DNA of 7,676 nt from an uncultured Campylobacter sp. (GTDB taxonomy: Bacteria; Campylobacterota; Campylobacteria; Campylobacterales; Campylobacteraceae), in assembly GCF_938045595.1 (NCBI RefSeq), contig NZ_CALIBB010000041.1:1-7676 (forward strand), read 5' to 3'. Below, piece by piece: positions 1 through 5,864 of the stretch. The position numbers and the translations under genes are program-made. A model generated the notes under the pieces. That model saw only the letters and a program-made list of their open reading frames with translations. It was not told where the DNA came from and did no database searches. Positions within the stretch are counted from its first letter, which is position 1; the number at the start of each line of letters is the position of its first letter.

Positions 1-82
1 GATACCGTAACCCACGGCGAAATTTATCCGCTCCGCGACTCGCGGCAAAATTTGAATTCCAAATCTCAATCCACGGCGAAAT
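1..82. other. Left edge, downstream of cas6; no assignable gene
   Basis: These bases follow the cas6 stop codon. Two minus-strand frames stay open to the window edge; one could begin at a TTG at 69-67. There is no ATG and no convincing Shine-Dalgarno sequence, so I assign no gene. The stretch contains one copy of a 15-base direct repeat (12-26) whose other copy spans the cas6 stop codon (71-85), and a short GC-rich dyad at 33-45 (CCGCG-ACT-CGCGG). Neither looks like a CRISPR repeat, and no T run follows the dyad on either strand, so it is not a clear terminator. Confidence 0.4.
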
Positions 83-85
83 TTA
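12..85. repeat. Pair of 15-base direct repeats at the cas6 3' end
   Basis: CCACGGCGAAATTTA occurs at 12-26 and again at 71-85, 59 bases apart. The second copy includes the cas6 stop codon and the first is in the downstream stretch. The copies share AA two bases upstream as well. Spacing and length do not fit a CRISPR unit with a normal spacer, and only two copies are seen. A short local duplication, or chance reuse of common AAATTT-GCCG words, is more likely. Confidence 0.4.
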
Positions 86-895
86 AATCCGCGCCACCCA
101 TATTTTGCCTAGTCCAAAAACCGTGCTTTTGCCGACCCCGGTAATTTGAGCGAGTTGCAAAAGCTTTGCCGAGCGCTCATCAAGCCCGAAAACTCGCATC
201 CATCCGAGTACGCCGCCAAATTGCATTTTGGTGTGCTGGCGATTTGAGTAGCGATTAAGATCGTAAAAGTGCAAATCCTGCTCGAAGCGGCAGAATTTTA
301 CCTCGAATTTATCTATAGCCTTGCCCGTTATATTCTCAAATCTCATAGCGATTTGGCGAATAAAGGACTTAAAGTCGATCTCGCGGCGGACGAGGACGTT
401 TTTTTGCTTTATACGAAGCGGGGTAAGAAGCGAAATTTCATAATCGCCCGCAGCAAAATCGGGCGTAAAATTTAGCGGCTCGGGCTTATTTGAAAGTAGA
501 GATTTAGGCTCTACGATTTCGCCGTTTAGAGTAAAATTTGAAAATTTAAACTTGCGTCTGCTTACCTCAAGCCCGATTTCTTGCATATTTGCAATAGCGA
601 TAGCGACGTGAGGCAGGTAGCGCGCGGCATGTTCGAAAAGTAAAATTTTAAAATCAAAGCTCTTTTGATTAAGATTAATATCCAGCCTGAAATTTGGCGT
701 GTCGGATACATTTTCAAAAAATTCATTATACGCACATTCGCCGGAGATGTCGCACTTCCCGCAGTTTGCACTTACGAAAGGACAGCTTGCCTTTCTAAGA
801 GCGTATCCAAAAGCACCCCTGATCGCCGAGCCAATAAAAGGATGCGAGGGCTTTAAATCGGTGCCGCAAACGCCTAATTCTAAGTATTTAAGCAT
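83..895 (-). CDS. cas6: CRISPR-associated endoribonuclease Cas6
   Basis: The product is 270 residues, within the usual Cas6 range, and appears complete. Cas6 cuts the CRISPR precursor transcript within each repeat to release guide RNAs. Two features support the call. The C-terminal half ends in the glycine-rich loop of the RAMP fold (TGVGKSTVFGLGKIWV, residues 252-267), preceded by GGVLGWMRVFG (227-237). The N-terminal half carries the cysteine cluster C38-x6-C45-x2-C48-x5-C54 followed by AYNEFFE, which matches the 'C..C..CPY..lFe' signature of the Cas6 subgroup with a C-terminal PF10040-type domain, often found with type III systems. H18 or nearby basic residues could be catalytic, but Cas6 active sites vary and I cannot fix them. 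AAAGG lies six bases before the ATG, and a TATAAT box is just upstream. No array or other cas gene is in the window; partners would be to the left. Type assignment is not possible here. Confidence 0.9.
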   Translation of the reverse strand: MLKYLELGVCGTDLKPSHPFIGSAIRGAFGYALRKASCPFVSANCGKCDISGECAYNEFFENVSDTPNFRLDINLNQKSFDFKILLFEHAARYLPHVAIAIANMQEIGLEVSRRKFKFSNFTLNGEIVEPKSLLSNKPEPLNFTPDFAAGDYEISLLTPLRIKQKNVLVRREIDFKSFIRQIAMRFENITGKAIDKFEVKFCRFEQDLHFYDLNRYSNRQHTKMQFGGVLGWMRVFGLDERSAKLLQLAQITGVGKSTVFGLGKIWVARI

Positions 896-922
896 GGATA
901 GCCTTTATAATATTTTGTGAAA

Positions 923-928
923 ATTATA
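923..928 (-). promoter_or_regulatory. Sigma-70 -10 box (TATAAT) for cas6
   Basis: Read on the minus strand, a perfect TATAAT hexamer lies here, about 27 bases before the cas6 ATG. Transcription would start near 916, leaving a leader of about 20 bases that includes the ribosome site AAAGG at 906-902. No clear -35 box is seen, as is usual for Campylobacter housekeeping promoters, which rely on an extended -10. The box implies that cas6 is transcribed independently of the upstream operon, which ends in its own terminators. Confidence 0.65.
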
Positions 929-960
929 CTACAAAATGAGCTTTTGCGTTTTAAACTAGG

Positions 961-1007
961 CAAGACGCTCACCTAATTGCCGGCAATTAAGAGCGAATTT
1001 TATCTTG
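961..1007. repeat. Extended dyad centred on a 16-bp perfect palindrome
   Basis: The core TAATTGCCGGCAATTA (974-989) equals its own reverse complement. It is flanked by CGCTC (966-970) pairing with GAGCG (991-995), and CAAGA (961-965) pairing with TCTTG (1003-1007), with 3-versus-1 and 7-base asymmetries. The palindrome centre lies about 65 bases upstream of the predicted cas6 transcription start, a position where activators often bind. It could be a binding site for a dimeric regulator of cas6 or a structured RNA element. It does not match the FNR box or any other operator I can name. Confidence 0.5.
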
Positions 1008-1054
1008 GCGAGCATTTGAATTTAGGTTGCATAAAGACACGCCAATAAGATAAA
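999..1054. repeat. Interrupted inverted repeat
   Basis: TTTATCTT-GGCG (999-1010) pairs with CGCC-AAT-AAGATAAA (1040-1054): eight plus four base pairs, separated by a three-base bulge on one arm, around a 29-base loop. It overlaps the outer arm of the dyad at 961-1007, so the two would be mutually exclusive foldings if transcribed. No function can be assigned. Confidence 0.3.
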
Positions 1055-1058
1055 TTTT

Positions 1059-1175
1059 ATGCTTTTGTTAATTTTCATTAGGCTCTCTTTAACTTAAGCT
1101 CATGTAAAGAAGCAGTAAGTTACGATGAGAACTATGTTTTTGAAAAGTAACGAGCGTAGCAAAGTTAAAAAATAA
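1059..1175 (+). pseudogene. Possible decayed small lipoprotein gene (EexN-like?)
   Basis: Joined across two frame breaks, the plus strand reads like a small lipoprotein. A hydrophobic start (MLLLIFI, from the ATG at 1059) is followed in another frame by ALFNLSSCKEAVSYDENY (1082-1135), which contains a lipobox-like LSSC, then VFEK and a stop. After a one-base shift, SNERSKVKK runs to a stop at 1175. The order hydrophobic helix, lipobox, aromatic pair and N-E-R-x-K-V resembles entry-exclusion lipoproteins of the EexN type carried by conjugative elements. The match is short, needs two frameshifts and lacks a good ribosome site, so chance is a serious alternative. If real, it is a relic rather than a working gene. 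Confidence 0.2.
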
Positions 1176-1299
1176 GTATATAGTCCGTTAAAAAATTTCT
1201 GTAGCTAAATTTATAGAAATTCTAAAATACTTCGCAGAGAATATAGAAGCATCAAAGATATCAAATTTAACTAAGCGCAAATTTAATGGTGTGCTTGTC

Positions 1300-1330
1300 A
1301 AAATTTGGGTTAGTTTCTAACCCAAATTTT
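1300..1330. terminator. Perfect 14-bp hairpin, probable bidirectional terminator
   Basis: AAAATTTGGGTTAG (1300-1313) and CTAACCCAAATTTT (1317-1330) are exact reverse complements around a three-base loop. The outer A/T tracts provide a short U run in either direction, as in bidirectional intrinsic terminators. It lies 78 bases beyond the first terminator of the minus-strand operon, so it may act as a backup that isolates cas6 from read-through. There is no plus-strand gene for it to terminate. Confidence 0.65.
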
Positions 1331-1394
1331 AAAGTCAAGAGTTGTGTAGTGCTGCGTCGCTTTTGGTGGTCTATCGAAAAATCATAATTTAAAG

Positions 1395-1427
1395 TTAAAA
1401 TTTTAAAGGTCGGACTTTCATCCGACC
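1395..1427 (-). terminator. Rho-independent terminator of the seven-gene operon
   Basis: On the minus strand, GGTCGGA (1427-1421) and TCCGACC (1414-1408) form a seven-base-pair GC-rich stem around a six-base loop. The tract TTTAAAATTTTAA (1407-1395) follows. It starts 22 bases after the stop codon of the NrfD-type gene, the expected position for the end of this operon. Confidence 0.75.
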
Positions 1428-1449
1428 CAAGTATTAGGAAAAGGAGGAG

Positions 1450-2337
1450 TTAAAATATATAAACCGCGCCCAGCACGATAAATGCTCTTAGGCAAAAACC
1501 GCCCACAAGCACGCCGTATTCGTTATAAACACAGCTTTTTATCTCCTCGCCGCCGTGCACGCAGACGCTACCGTCCGCATTTACACTGCAGCCGCGGAGC
1601 ATAAATTTGCTTCCGCCCAGCAGCGGCAGTGCAAGCCCAAACACGACAAAGCCTATCCAAAACATCGGCGCAAGCGAGCCGCTGACTATCTTGGTTACGC
1701 TCGCCATGCCCGCAGCCTCGCTTTTTACGCTCGCAAATAGCGCTAACACCGCAACGATCTCAAGCACAACTAACGCGACGTGAAATTTATGCGCGCAGTG
1801 GCTTAGGCCGTGCCCGGCATTTAGCGTAGCGGCGGCATTTGCGCTAAGCCCCGTAGAGATCGCAGAGATCGTAAATAAAATCGGTAGCCACACGCTAGCC
1901 CAAAGCGGGATCGCCTTTACGACGTAAAGCAGTAGCCCCGTATATCCCATCACTCCAAGCGCCAAAATAGCTCCGAGCGTGAGCATCATATCGCAAATTT
2001 TACCGCTCTTTTTGATCTGCAAAAGCACTAAAACGCTGACTACGATAAAAAACGTAAGCAGATACGTACCTATGCTCATCATCGATACCGGACGCGTGTA
2101 GAGCTGTAAAATTTTAAGAGGATTTATCGCAGCGCTCGGCGCCAAGTCAAGCAGCAAAAGCGCGGTTCCTATTATTACCGCAACGGGTGCGAGCAGAAAG
2201 CCGAATTTATAAAACCTCTCGTTTAATAAACCCAAAAAGCCCTTGTAAGCCAAAGCCGAGCACAAAAATGCTCCGGCGCCTAGACCGCCTAAAAACAGAT
2301 AGATGACTATGAGCCATCCCCAAGTCGTCTGTACCAT
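1450..2337 (-). CDS. NrfD/PsrC-family quinol-oxidising membrane subunit
   Basis: The product is an integral membrane protein of 295 residues with about eight transmembrane helices, the normal size and topology of NrfD/PsrC anchors. Family features are the N-terminal TTWGWLIVIYLFLGGLGAG, which opens helix 1, and GYTGLLL followed by a P-LW motif around residues 131-146. These anchors carry no haem. They oxidise menaquinol near the periplasmic face and pass electrons to the partner ferredoxin, here the product of 2998-3549, and on to the molybdoenzyme. The first ATG (2343) directly abuts its only Shine-Dalgarno sequence (AAAGGA, 2349-2344). The second ATG (2337) sits six bases from it and two bases past the preceding stop, so I use 2337. 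The loop between helices 7 and 8 contains three cysteines (250, 259, 269), which is unusual. The gene ends the operon, just before a terminator. Confidence 0.88.
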   Translation of the reverse strand: MVQTTWGWLIVIYLFLGGLGAGAFLCSALAYKGFLGLLNERFYKFGFLLAPVAVIIGTALLLLDLAPSAAINPLKILQLYTRPVSMMSIGTYLLTFFIVVSVLVLLQIKKSGKICDMMLTLGAILALGVMGYTGLLLYVVKAIPLWASVWLPILFTISAISTGLSANAAATLNAGHGLSHCAHKFHVALVVLEIVAVLALFASVKSEAAGMASVTKIVSGSLAPMFWIGFVVFGLALPLLGGSKFMLRGCSVNADGSVCVHGGEEIKSCVYNEYGVLVGGFCLRAFIVLGAVYIF

Positions 2338-2339
2338 CG

Positions 2340-2987
2340 TCATTCCTTTAAATTTTTAAAAATTTCAGGATCTTTTAGCGCGCTTTTAAGCGCATCCATC
2401 TCGCTATTTAGGTAGAGATTTAAAAAGCTCCCGAAGTTCTTCCAAACGTCTAAATTTGCGTGCTCGTCGCAACGAGCGACAAATTTGCAAAACCACTGCG
2501 ACGGATGAGCGGCGATAAATTCCGCCTTTTTACGCAGAATTTCGTTAAATTTAGCCTCATCCTCCGCCTTTAGCGCGCTAAAACTTAAAAAATAAAGATA
2601 TTGCAGCTCGTACCCGATGAAATCGTCGGGAAATTTATCAAGCTGCGCATCCTCGAGCTTTAGCCCCGAGCTCTCGTAAAAGCTTCGCACCTGCATCGTC
2701 TTTGCCCCGAACATCGTTTGATAGTCGAAATACACCGACTCGTAAGGCTCGGCTTTGGGGCGCTTAGGACCTACGAAGAGCCTATTGAATTCGTAGCGAA
2801 TTTCATCAATTAAGCTTGGCTCGCTTTTGCATTCGGCAAATTCGAGGATAAATTTATGCTCTTTAAGCTTAGGCGCAAAATCCTGTGTTAAATTTAAAAG
2901 CTCGTCCAAATTTTCACCGGTAAGAGGCACCAAAAATACCTGCCTCAAAAAGTCCTCGACGCAAAGGCTCTGCTTTAAATTACGCAT
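2340..2987 (-). CDS. TorD/DmsD-family molybdoenzyme maturation chaperone
   Basis: The product is a cytoplasmic, mostly helical protein of 215 residues of the TorD/DmsD/NarJ-like group. These chaperones bind the Tat signal of the apo-molybdoenzyme and hold it back from export until cofactor is loaded. Supporting motifs are YEFNRLFVGP (65-74), AEPYESVY (79-86), the acidic helix around IGYELQYLYFL (124-134) and HPSQWFCKF (161-169), in the family order. The cognate client is almost certainly the Tat-signal protein encoded at 3551-5842. The frame is open to an ATG at 3014 that would overlap the ferredoxin gene by 17 bases, but that codon has only a weak ribosome site. The ATG at 2987 has AAGGA seven bases upstream, embedded in the ferredoxin stop codon (TAAGGA), so I use 2987. 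Confidence 0.88.
   Translation of the reverse strand: MRNLKQSLCVEDFLRQVFLVPLTGENLDELLNLTQDFAPKLKEHKFILEFAECKSEPSLIDEIRYEFNRLFVGPKRPKAEPYESVYFDYQTMFGAKTMQVRSFYESSGLKLEDAQLDKFPDDFIGYELQYLYFLSFSALKAEDEAKFNEILRKKAEFIAAHPSQWFCKFVARCDEHANLDVWKNFGSFLNLYLNSEMDALKSALKDPEIFKNLKE
2344..2349 (-). promoter_or_regulatory. Ribosome binding site deciding the NrfD-type start
   Basis: AAAGGA on the minus strand has zero spacing to the ATG at 2343 but six bases to the ATG at 2337. The second spacing is workable and the first is not, so translation should begin at 2337, two codons inside the longest open frame. The site lies within the last codons of the TorD-type gene, consistent with coupled translation. Confidence 0.7.
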
Positions 2988-2994
2988 CTTTTTA

Positions 2995-3000
2995 TCCTTA
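2995..3000 (-). promoter_or_regulatory. Stop/Shine-Dalgarno overlap deciding the TorD-type start
   Basis: TAAGGA on the minus strand combines the TAA stop of the ferredoxin gene with a Shine-Dalgarno sequence seven bases before the ATG at 2987. Ribosomes finishing the ferredoxin would be placed to start the chaperone. This favours 2987 over the upstream ATG at 3014. Confidence 0.7.
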
Positions 3001-3549
3001 GTGGATAAACTCATTGCGCTTCATACGAGGGTAGAAGCGGATATTCGGCTTCGTAAAAAATCGTTTAAAGCCTGGCATCTCTTTCTCCATCCCCGCACTA
3101 TCGCTTACGTCGCTATCGACCAGCTTTAGCACGTCGCAAGGACAGCCCGCTACGCACGCAGGCTCCTCGCCGCGCTCGAGCTTCTCGGCGCAGAGGTTGC
3201 ACTTTTGCGCTTTGCCGTCTTTGCCCTTGGTTATAGAGCCATAAGGACAGGCGACTAAGCAATATCCGCAGCCGATGCATTTATCGTGCAGCGGCTGAAC
3301 GACGCCGTTTTCAAGCTTAATGTAAGCTCCCACGGGACAAACATCCACACACGCAGGCTCTTCACAATGGTGGCACGAATGCGAGATGAAAATTTCCTTT
3401 TCGATCTCGTCTTCATGGATGAGCATCATATCGACGTGGCGCCAGTTGATGTCGGGGTCTTGGTTATGATAGACCTGACATGAAATTTCACACGCCTTAC
3501 AACCTATGCAAAAGTTGTAATCAAATAAAAATCCTTGTTTTCGTTTCAT
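2998..3549 (-). CDS. Four-cluster [4Fe-4S] ferredoxin subunit (DmsB/PhsB/NrfC type)
   Basis: The product is the 183-residue electron-transfer subunit of a complex iron-sulfur molybdoenzyme. Four cysteine sets are complete: C14-x2-C17-x2-C20-x3-C24; C59-x2-C62-x4-C67-x3-C71-P; C91-x2-C94-x2-C97-x3-C101-P; and C117-x2-C120-x11-C132-x3-C136-P. They should bind four [4Fe-4S] clusters linking the NrfD-type quinol oxidase to the molybdenum subunit. There is no signal peptide, so it would be exported by hitch-hiking with the Tat-signal catalytic subunit, as in other members of the family. The start is firm: AGGAGG lies six bases before the ATG, inside the last codons of the catalytic gene, with a one-base gap between genes. 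The C-terminal tail after residue 140 (FKRFFTKPNIRFYPR) is typical of DmsB/PsrB proteins. The partner specificity is inferred from gene order. Confidence 0.93.
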   Translation of the reverse strand: MKRKQGFLFDYNFCIGCKACEISCQVYHNQDPDINWRHVDMMLIHEDEIEKEIFISHSCHHCEEPACVDVCPVGAYIKLENGVVQPLHDKCIGCGYCLVACPYGSITKGKDGKAQKCNLCAEKLERGEEPACVAGCPCDVLKLVDSDVSDSAGMEKEMPGFKRFFTKPNIRFYPRMKRNEFIH

Positions 3550-3550
3550 T

Positions 3551-5842
3551 TTATGCCTCCTGTTTTGCGGCTTTTTTTACTTCGCAAAAGCTTGCGGTAT
3601 AGGTCGATCCGTTGCCTAAATCGCTTACTCCGTCCGAGCAAAGGATGTTTGCTCCCGTGCGAGACTTGGTGACCTTAACCCAGATATTATTCCATGCGTA
3701 GACGATGCCCGGCTGCATCTGATTAGTCTCGACCGCCGTAAATATCGCCGTACCCTTTTCATTCGTAGCTTCGACCGTATCGCCCTCTTTGATACCGCGC
3801 GCCAGCATATCCTCGCGCGTCATAAATAGCTCGGCGTTGCCCTTTACGATGACGCGTTTTAGGATGTAAGGCATATTGCCCCAGTTTGAGTTATCCTGAA
3901 GCTGCGTACCCGGCGTCATGAAATAAAGCGGATATTTTTTCAAATAATCTTTGCCGAAATTTTTATGCCTTTCGTAGTAATCCCAATCGTCGTCAAGATC
4001 GATCACCGGATGATAGCCTGCGTCTTTGAAAGCTTCGGAGTAGAGCTCGCACTTGCCGCTTTTAGTGCCGAATACCAGCTTGTCCTTCGGCGCATAAGGG
4101 TAGTAAGGAAACTGATCCTTCATCGTCTCAGGCGTCCTAAACGGCTTAATCCAGCCCACACTCTTTAGCTTTTCGTAGGTGATATTTTGCTTTTTGGCAA
4201 ATTCCGTATCTAAAAACCTTCTACAAACCGTTTCGCTATCCCAGTCAAAGCACTCCTCGGTATATCCCATCGCCTTGGCTAGAGCGTTAAAAAATTCCAA
4301 ATTCGTCTTGGCTTCGCCCAGCGGCTTGACGCTTTGGGCGTTGTAGCAGACATAGCCCGAAATTTGATCGTTTTGAATATCCTCGCTCTCCATAAAGGTA
4401 ACACCCGGCAATACGTAGTCCGCGTAATCGCAGGTGTCGGTATCATAAGGATCAATGACTACTAAGAAAAAGTCGTCGTCCATCACGCGTTTTTTAATTA
4501 AATTTGTATTCGGCGCCGTTACCATTAAATTTGAGTTGTAGTTGATACAGGCGCGAATGACCGTATTTATCGGCTTACCCAAATAGGTCGGATTTTCCTT
4601 TTGGATGCCTTTGCCAAATTCTACATAGCTTACCTGCTGGCGCTCTATCTTTTTGCCTTCCGCATCTTTCGGCGAAAGATCTGGCATGCAGTTATCGAAG
4701 TTAAAGCAACCTTTTACATGCACGTAAGCCCAGAATAATCCGCCGCCAAGTTTTGTAAGGCAGCCCGTAAGTACCGGCAAGAAGGTAACCGCGCGCACCA
4801 GCCTTGCGCCGTTAAAGTGCCTTTGCCCGCCGTCGCCGTGCATAATAGCAGGCGCTTTAGCATGAGCGTATTCTCGCGCGAAAACTTTGATTTGATCGAT
4901 GCTTGCGCCGCACATATCGCTTAGTTCGCCGTAGGTGTAGAGCGAGCATTCATGAACTAGATCTTCAAAGCCGGTTGTATATTTTTCTACAAATTCATGA
5001 TCGTATAGATCTTCTTCTATCAAAAATTTGCAGACCGCTAGACAAAATGCCGGATCGCTCGAAGGCTTTAGCTGGATAAACATATCGGCTTGGTTTGCGA
5101 GCGGAATTCTGATCGTATTTATGACGATAATCTTGCCACCTCGTTTTTTGACGCGGTGGGCAAATCTGATCCAGTGCACCGCCGTGTAGGCTTCGTTTGA
5201 GCCCCAGCTGATATACATATCGCTCTCATCCACTTCCAGCGCGTCTTTTGAAAAATCCGTGCCGATAACGCTCGGCGTGCCCGCATAGCGCGGCCAGTCG
5301 CACGGGTTGCGCACAAGCCTCGTAGCGCCGTATTTTTCAAAGAAATTTCCAGACGAAATAGTCTTTGAGATATGCCCTTCGTTGCCCGAATAAACAAATT
5401 CCGTCAGCGCCTCGCCGCCGTATTTTGCTTTGATCTCAGTGAGCTTCGCGGCTATCTCTTTTAGCGCTTGATCCCAACTGATGCGCTCCCATTTGCCCTC
5501 GCACTTTTTACCGACGCGCTTCATCGGATACATTATGCGATCGGCGTTGTATAGATGCATCGCGTAGGTATGACCTTTGACGCAGACCGTACCTTGCGTT
5601 AGAGGGTGCTTCGGATCGCCCTTGATGCTAACCATCTTACCGTCTTTGATCTCTGCGATCATCGAACAGGCATCGCGGCAGTTTCTAGGACAGGTAAGAT
5701 AGTGATACTCTACGCCCTGCTCGTTTTTATAGGATTTCGGTTTAAAATCCACCTCAAACTGCTCCATACCAAATAGGCTTGGAGAGGCTCCCGCCGTAGC
5801 TAGAGCCGCTCCCGCGCCTTTTAAGAAAGAACGTCTTTGCAT
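3551..5842 (-). CDS. Tat-exported molybdopterin oxidoreductase, DMSO reductase family (PsrA/PhsA/DmsA-like)
   Basis: The product is a 763-residue catalytic subunit, close in length to PsrA/PhsA proteins and somewhat shorter than E. coli DmsA. The N-terminus is a twin-arginine signal (RRSFLKG, residues 3-9, then an alanine-rich stretch to about residue 25), so it works folded in the periplasm. A [4Fe-4S] motif follows: C51-x3-C55-x3-C59-x27-C87. C181 in RNPCDWPRYAG occupies the approximate place of the molybdenum ligand, which suggests cysteine ligation as in Psr/Phs enzymes rather than the serine of DmsA; this is inferred without alignment. Further cofactor-binding segments are GDGGQRHFNGARL (336-348) and the region around DPYDTDTCDYADYVLPG (464-480), and the C-terminal third is a dinucleotide-binding domain ending near SDLGNGSTYTASF. 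It has 21 cysteines. The ATG has AAGGAG five bases upstream. Substrate is uncertain: sulfur compounds, S-/N-oxides or another acceptor. Confidence 0.92.
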   Translation of the reverse strand: MQRRSFLKGAGAALATAGASPSLFGMEQFEVDFKPKSYKNEQGVEYHYLTCPRNCRDACSMIAEIKDGKMVSIKGDPKHPLTQGTVCVKGHTYAMHLYNADRIMYPMKRVGKKCEGKWERISWDQALKEIAAKLTEIKAKYGGEALTEFVYSGNEGHISKTISSGNFFEKYGATRLVRNPCDWPRYAGTPSVIGTDFSKDALEVDESDMYISWGSNEAYTAVHWIRFAHRVKKRGGKIIVINTIRIPLANQADMFIQLKPSSDPAFCLAVCKFLIEEDLYDHEFVEKYTTGFEDLVHECSLYTYGELSDMCGASIDQIKVFAREYAHAKAPAIMHGDGGQRHFNGARLVRAVTFLPVLTGCLTKLGGGLFWAYVHVKGCFNFDNCMPDLSPKDAEGKKIERQQVSYVEFGKGIQKENPTYLGKPINTVIRACINYNSNLMVTAPNTNLIKKRVMDDDFFLVVIDPYDTDTCDYADYVLPGVTFMESEDIQNDQISGYVCYNAQSVKPLGEAKTNLEFFNALAKAMGYTEECFDWDSETVCRRFLDTEFAKKQNITYEKLKSVGWIKPFRTPETMKDQFPYYPYAPKDKLVFGTKSGKCELYSEAFKDAGYHPVIDLDDDWDYYERHKNFGKDYLKKYPLYFMTPGTQLQDNSNWGNMPYILKRVIVKGNAELFMTREDMLARGIKEGDTVEATNEKGTAIFTAVETNQMQPGIVYAWNNIWVKVTKSRTGANILCSDGVSDLGNGSTYTASFCEVKKAAKQEA

Positions 5843-5864
5843 CTCTTCTCCTTAAATGTGGGCT

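Larger units (their letters stand above)
896..1449. other. AT-rich intergenic region between nrfD-like gene and cas6
   Basis: This 554-base stretch has no intact gene on either strand. From right to left it holds the operon terminator (1408-1427), a 14-bp perfect hairpin (1300-1330), a possible decayed small-lipoprotein gene (1059-1175, plus strand), an interrupted inverted repeat (999-1054), a palindrome-centred dyad (961-1007) and the cas6 promoter (923-928). It is visibly richer in A and T than the flanking genes. I see no tRNA, rRNA or CRISPR repeat. Confidence 0.7.

Noticed and set aside
269..920. Plus-strand ORFs antisense to cas6 (269-475, 665-856, 699-920)
   Set aside because: They mirror the Cas6 coding frame, have no supporting domains or ribosome sites, and Cas6 on the minus strand explains the region fully.
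1125..1175. 16-codon plus-strand ORF starting MRTMFLK
   Set aside because: Too short and without a convincing ribosome site; treated as the tail of the possible lipoprotein relic.
1286..1387. 33-codon plus-strand ORF through the 14-bp hairpin
   Set aside because: It reads through a probable terminator, has no ribosome site and no recognisable domain; kept only as a possible dispersed-repeat clue.
896..1449. CRISPR array, tRNA or other structured RNA gene in the intergenic region
   Set aside because: No regularly spaced repeats, no tRNA arms and no conserved RNA motif found by eye; only isolated inverted repeats.
1437..1450. AAGGAGGAG on the plus strand, a strong Shine-Dalgarno look-alike
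   Set aside because: No ATG, GTG or TTG follows at workable spacing, and the region beyond is the antisense of the NrfD-type gene.
5119..5397. 92-codon minus-strand ORF inside the molybdoenzyme gene
   Set aside because: It lies wholly inside the real gene in another frame, is arginine-rich in the way frame-shadow translations are, and has no domain.
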